A DNA stretch of 64,000 nt from Hyphomicrobiales bacterium. GTDB taxonomy: Bacteria > Pseudomonadota > Alphaproteobacteria > Rhizobiales > Rhizobiaceae. Below the pieces are notes generated by a model. The model saw only the letters and a list, made by a program, of their open reading frames with translations, had not been told where the DNA came from and did not search any database. Shown here in pieces: positions 61,383 through 64,000 of the stretch. Each line of letters opens with the position of its first letter. Positions within the stretch are counted from its first letter, which is position 1. The stretch spans positions 1 through 64,000 of the forward strand of contig UBMU01000027.1 of the NCBI GenBank assembly GCA_900466605.1, read 5' to 3'. A program made the translations under genes and the position numbers.

Positions 61383-62885
61383 GTGGACATCGCCCCCGCA
61401 GCCTCAGGTCGTTCTGAAACCCCGCTCTCCAATTTTCGCCTCACCTTGAACAGGCCAGGCGTGATGGCCGATCTTCGCGACGGTCTCGTCGGGGCACACG
61501 CGACGATCTCCGGCCCCTACGGGGAAAAAGAGCTGGTCTATGCCGACTACGTGGCGTCCGGTCGCGCGCTCCATCAGATCGAGCGTTTCGTACTGGTTGA
61601 AGTCCTTCCCTATTATGCCAACAGCCACACCGAGGCGTCCTACTGCGGCGGCTTCATGACGCGGATGCGGCGGGAGGCGCGCGCAATGATTGGCGTGTTC
61701 TGCGGAGCGACCGCAGAACAGCATGCGGTGATCTTTACCGGCTCCGGCGCGACGTCGGGGATCAATCGGCTCGTCAATCTGTTCGGCGTTACCAAAGCCG
61801 TCGCCACGGGCAAGCGTGTCCGCGTCATTATCGGTCCCTATGAGCATCACTCCAATATCCTGCCCTGGCGGGAAAGCGGCGCGGACATCGTCGAGATCGC
61901 CGAGGCTCCATGCGGCGGCCCGGACCTGTCGCTGCTAAGGCAAGCGCTTGAGAGCGAGCTGCATGATCTGACGATATGCACGCTTTCCGCGGCGTCGAAT
62001 ATTACGGGCATCACCAGCGATGTCGCAGCAATCACGGCGATGGTGAAGGCTGCCGGCGCGAAGATGATCTGGGACTACGCCGGCGCAGGGCCATACGTAC
62101 CGGTATCGATGTCTTCAGGCGGTCATGCGGAGATCGACGCCATTGTCGTTTCTCCGCATAAGTTTATCGGTGGCCCTGGCGCATCCGGAATATTGATCGT
62201 TCGACGCGATGCCGTCTCGACAGCAAAGCCATCCTGGCCGGGCGGTGGAACGGTGAAGTTTGTGTCACCGCAGGCTCACGACTACTCCGACAGCCTGGAA
62301 GCGCGCGAAGAGGCCGGAACTCCGAACGTGGTCGGCGACATTCGCGCCGCGCTGGCCTTTATCGTCAAGGACGCCATCGGCGCCGAAGCGATGGCAAAGC
62401 GCAATCGCGAACTCACTGAGCGCGCCTTCCGCGCATGGAAGGATGTCGCGCAGATGGAGATCCTCGGCCTCCCCGCGCCTGATCGACTTCCAATCTTCTC
62501 CTTTCGCGTGAAGAACGGAAAGGGTGGCTACGTGCATCAGCAACTGGTGACGAGGATGCTCAGCGACCGGTTTGGAATACAAGCGCGCGGTGGCTGCGCT
62601 TGCGCTGGACCCTATGTGCACCGGCTGCTGAACATCGACGAAGCGCAGTCCGAGCAGATAAGGCGGGCGATCCTTTCCGGCGACGAAATCAGCAAGCCGG
62701 GGTTCGTCCGACTGAACTTCAGCGTTCTCCTTTCCGAAGAGAAGGTTCAGTTCATCCTCGATGCAGTCAAGCAGATCGCGAAGGACGCAACGAGCTTCGA
62801 AGCTCACTACGATGTCGATCCCAGCAGGGCAATCTTCGCTCCGCGGCCTGCGCCCGTCGAAGGCAAAGCCTATGCTCAGGCCTGA
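61383..62885 (+). CDS. Class V aminotransferase (cysteine desulfurase-like)
   Basis: A 500-residue PLP enzyme, longer than SufS (about 410). The PLP lysine is in VVSPHKFIGGPGASG near residue 265. Other landmarks are FTGSGATSGINRLV, GPYEHHSNILPWRESGA and YDYAGAG-type aspartate (MIWDYAGAGPYV). A candidate active cysteine lies in ARGGCACAGPYVHRLL near 415. The start is GTG 61383, with AGGAGA 6 bases upstream; an upstream GTG at 61353 lacks a site. Encoded before a persulfide/sulfur dioxygenase-like enzyme and a sulfite exporter, so it probably removes sulfur from cysteine or a related thiol. Reaction inferred. Confidence 0.85.
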   Translation: MDIAPAASGRSETPLSNFRLTLNRPGVMADLRDGLVGAHATISGPYGEKELVYADYVASGRALHQIERFVLVEVLPYYANSHTEASYCGGFMTRMRREARAMIGVFCGATAEQHAVIFTGSGATSGINRLVNLFGVTKAVATGKRVRVIIGPYEHHSNILPWRESGADIVEIAEAPCGGPDLSLLRQALESELHDLTICTLSAASNITGITSDVAAITAMVKAAGAKMIWDYAGAGPYVPVSMSSGGHAEIDAIVVSPHKFIGGPGASGILIVRRDAVSTAKPSWPGGGTVKFVSPQAHDYSDSLEAREEAGTPNVVGDIRAALAFIVKDAIGAEAMAKRNRELTERAFRAWKDVAQMEILGLPAPDRLPIFSFRVKNGKGGYVHQQLVTRMLSDRFGIQARGGCACAGPYVHRLLNIDEAQSEQIRRAILSGDEISKPGFVRLNFSVLLSEEKVQFILDAVKQIAKDATSFEAHYDVDPSRAIFAPRPAPVEGKAYAQA

Positions 62886-63750
62886 GGTCGCCGGGTTCTA
62901 CGATCAGCGAACTGGCAGCATCCAGTACGTCGTCGCGTGTCCTAACTCGCGCAGATGCGCCATCATCGATCCCGTGCTCGATTTCGATGAGAAGTCCGGT
63001 TCGACTGCGACGACGAATGCCGACGTCATCCTCGATCACCTTCAACGGCATGACCTAAAGCTTGATTGGGTTCTGGATACCCACCCGCATGCGGATCACT
63101 TTTCCGCAGCGGCCTACTTGAGGGCAAAGACAGGTGCACCGATGGCGATCGGCGAGCATATCAGGGATGTGCAGCGGATCTGGCGTGACATCTACAACTG
63201 GCCCGGTCTTGCTTGCGACGGTTCGCAATGGGACCGACTGTTCCGCGATGGTGAGCCATTCAAGATCGGTGAGCTCGACGCTCGCGTCCTTCACTCGCCA
63301 GGTCACACCTTGGCGTCGATAAGCTACATCGTCGGTGATGCGGCTTTCATTCACGACACTCTGTTCATGCCCGACAGCGGGACTGCGCGTGCTGATTTTC
63401 CAGGCGGCAGCGCCGAGAGCCTGTGGCAGTCGATCCAGGCGATCTTGAGCTTACCTGACGAGACCCGTCTCTTCACCGGCCATGATTACATGCCTGGAGG
63501 GCGCCAGCCGCTGTGGGAGAGTACGGTTGCCGACCAGAAGCGAAATAACCCTCACGTCGCCGGCCAGTCACGGCACGATTTCATCCACCTCCGTGAAACT
63601 CGCGACCGAACATTGCCCATGCCGAGGCTGATCCTCCATGCACTCCAGGTCAACATCCAGGGAGGGGAGCTGCCGCCAGCAGAGGAGAACGGCCGGCGCT
63701 ATCTGAAAATCCCGATAGACGCGTTTCCGTCATCGGCGTGGAGTTCCTGA
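62872..63750 (+). CDS. MBL-fold sulfur (persulfide) dioxygenase-like protein
   Basis: A 292-residue metallo-beta-lactamase-fold protein. The metal motif THPHADHFSAAAYL near residue 65, the PGHTLASISYIVGDAAFIHDTLF aspartate/histidine region, and FTGHDYMPGG near 200 match the ETHE1/Blh group that oxidises glutathione persulfide to sulfite. The ATG at 62872 lies inside the end of the aminotransferase gene (14-base overlap), so the two are coupled. In BigR-type operons the same enzyme precedes a TauE/SafE exporter, as here. Confidence 0.9.
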   Translation: MLRPEVAGFYDQRTGSIQYVVACPNSRRCAIIDPVLDFDEKSGSTATTNADVILDHLQRHDLKLDWVLDTHPHADHFSAAAYLRAKTGAPMAIGEHIRDVQRIWRDIYNWPGLACDGSQWDRLFRDGEPFKIGELDARVLHSPGHTLASISYIVGDAAFIHDTLFMPDSGTARADFPGGSAESLWQSIQAILSLPDETRLFTGHDYMPGGRQPLWESTVADQKRNNPHVAGQSRHDFIHLRETRDRTLPMPRLILHALQVNIQGGELPPAEENGRRYLKIPIDAFPSSAWSS

Positions 63751-63754
63751 CCGG

Positions 63755-64000
63755 ATGGAAGGATCGCTGTCTCATCTCCTGCTTGCCCTTGGTTCCGGAT
63801 CGCTGATCGGATGCACGCTCGGCCTGATAGGAGGAGGCGGGTCAATCCTTGCGACGCCATTGCTCATGTATGTTGTCGGCATGCGCGATGTTCATACGGC
63901 AATTGGGACCGGTGCTCTTGCGGTTTCGGCAAATGCCTACCTCAACCTGGCAGGCCATGCCGCCAAGGGGCATGTCTGGTGGCGATGTGGTGTCACGTTT
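63755..64000 (+). CDS. TauE/SafE-family sulfite exporter, 5' part
   Basis: The frame opens at ATG 63755, four bases after the dioxygenase stop, and remains open for 82 codons to the window edge. It begins MEGSLSHLLLALGSGSLIGCTLGLIGGGGSILATPLLMYVVG and continues with a TAIGTGALAVSANAYLNLAGHA segment, the TauE/SafE repeat signature with TM helices. It would export the sulfite or sulfonate produced by the preceding enzymes. The rest lies outside the window. Confidence 0.87.
   Translation, partial: MEGSLSHLLLALGSGSLIGCTLGLIGGGGSILATPLLMYVVGMRDVHTAIGTGALAVSANAYLNLAGHAAKGHVWWRCGVTF

Overview
The window looks like accessory DNA (plasmid, chromid or genomic island) of an alphaproteobacterium of the Rhizobiales, probably Rhizobiaceae. 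The evidence is high GC with rhizobial start and RBS style, a 47-residue DUF1127 protein, stachydrine-demethylase-like enzymes beside a ProXWV transporter, a hybrid-sensor/FixJ-type two-component pair, Arabinose_bd-type AraC regulators, an LLM monooxygenase relic, and many small secreted proteins typical of rhizobia. No rRNA, tRNA, intact transposase or CRISPR array was seen. Many gene relics are present (LLM monooxygenase, AraC, Excalibur, RND pump, LysR, flavin reductase, Abi_2, Usp, an autotransporter), which fits a frequently rearranged replicon.

Layout. 0.1-10.1 kb: quaternary-amine/N-methylated amino acid uptake and breakdown (two OYE/TMADH-type demethylases, a TetR regulator, a ProC-like reductase, ProX-ProW-ProV and an Ldh2-type imino-acid reductase). 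10.4-12.5 kb: a UBP zinc-finger protein next to a cNMP-binding thioredoxin-reductase-like enzyme. 12.6-20.3 kb: AraC regulator, orphan receiver, DUF1127, PPP-type phosphatase, an LLM relic, then an ECF sigma gene followed by a DUF4142 gene with an internal amber codon and a coupled cupredoxin, plus small secreted proteins. 20.3-28.0 kb: a compact nucleotide-sugar/glycan locus, with UDP-glucuronate decarboxylase, UDP-glucose dehydrogenase, a processive membrane GT2 and an epimerase in one operon, flanked by two secreted GH10 xylanase-family proteins. 28.4-34.3 kb: a duplicated Excalibur/AraC unit, one copy decayed and one intact, around a small cluster containing a secreted thermonuclease. 35.1-38.2 kb: a large autotransporter. 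38.6-50.8 kb: DUF411, an RND relic, an AI-2E family transporter, a sensor kinase/FixJ-type regulator pair, a lone receiver, a secreted HAD phosphatase, secreted and outer-membrane proteins, and an arylsulfatase. 51.3-51.8 kb: a ParDE-type toxin-antitoxin pair. 52.2-55.0 kb: a second autotransporter broken by two single-base frameshifts. 55.0-60.7 kb: relics, an AspT/YidE-type transporter, a MOSC-oxidoreductase fusion and an Abi_2 relic. 60.8-64.0 kb: an Lrp regulator divergent from a sulfur module (class V aminotransferase, MBL sulfur dioxygenase, TauE/SafE exporter running off the edge).

Two features stand out. First, the 20-28 kb locus encodes the route UDP-glucose to UDP-glucuronate to UDP-xylose, a cellulose-synthase-like polymerase and two exported GH10 enzymes. 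It is best read as a bacterial xylan-like or pentose-containing exopolysaccharide system with its own hydrolases. Second, a 19-bp element, TTCCCCWWAGGGCAATATC, is present three times as an essentially exact copy and once as a weaker copy. The copies lie upstream of the lone receiver, the HAD phosphatase, the sulfatase and a small ORF, all around the sensor/FixJ-type pair, and suggest an undescribed local regulon. Functions are inferred from sequence reading only; no database search was run.
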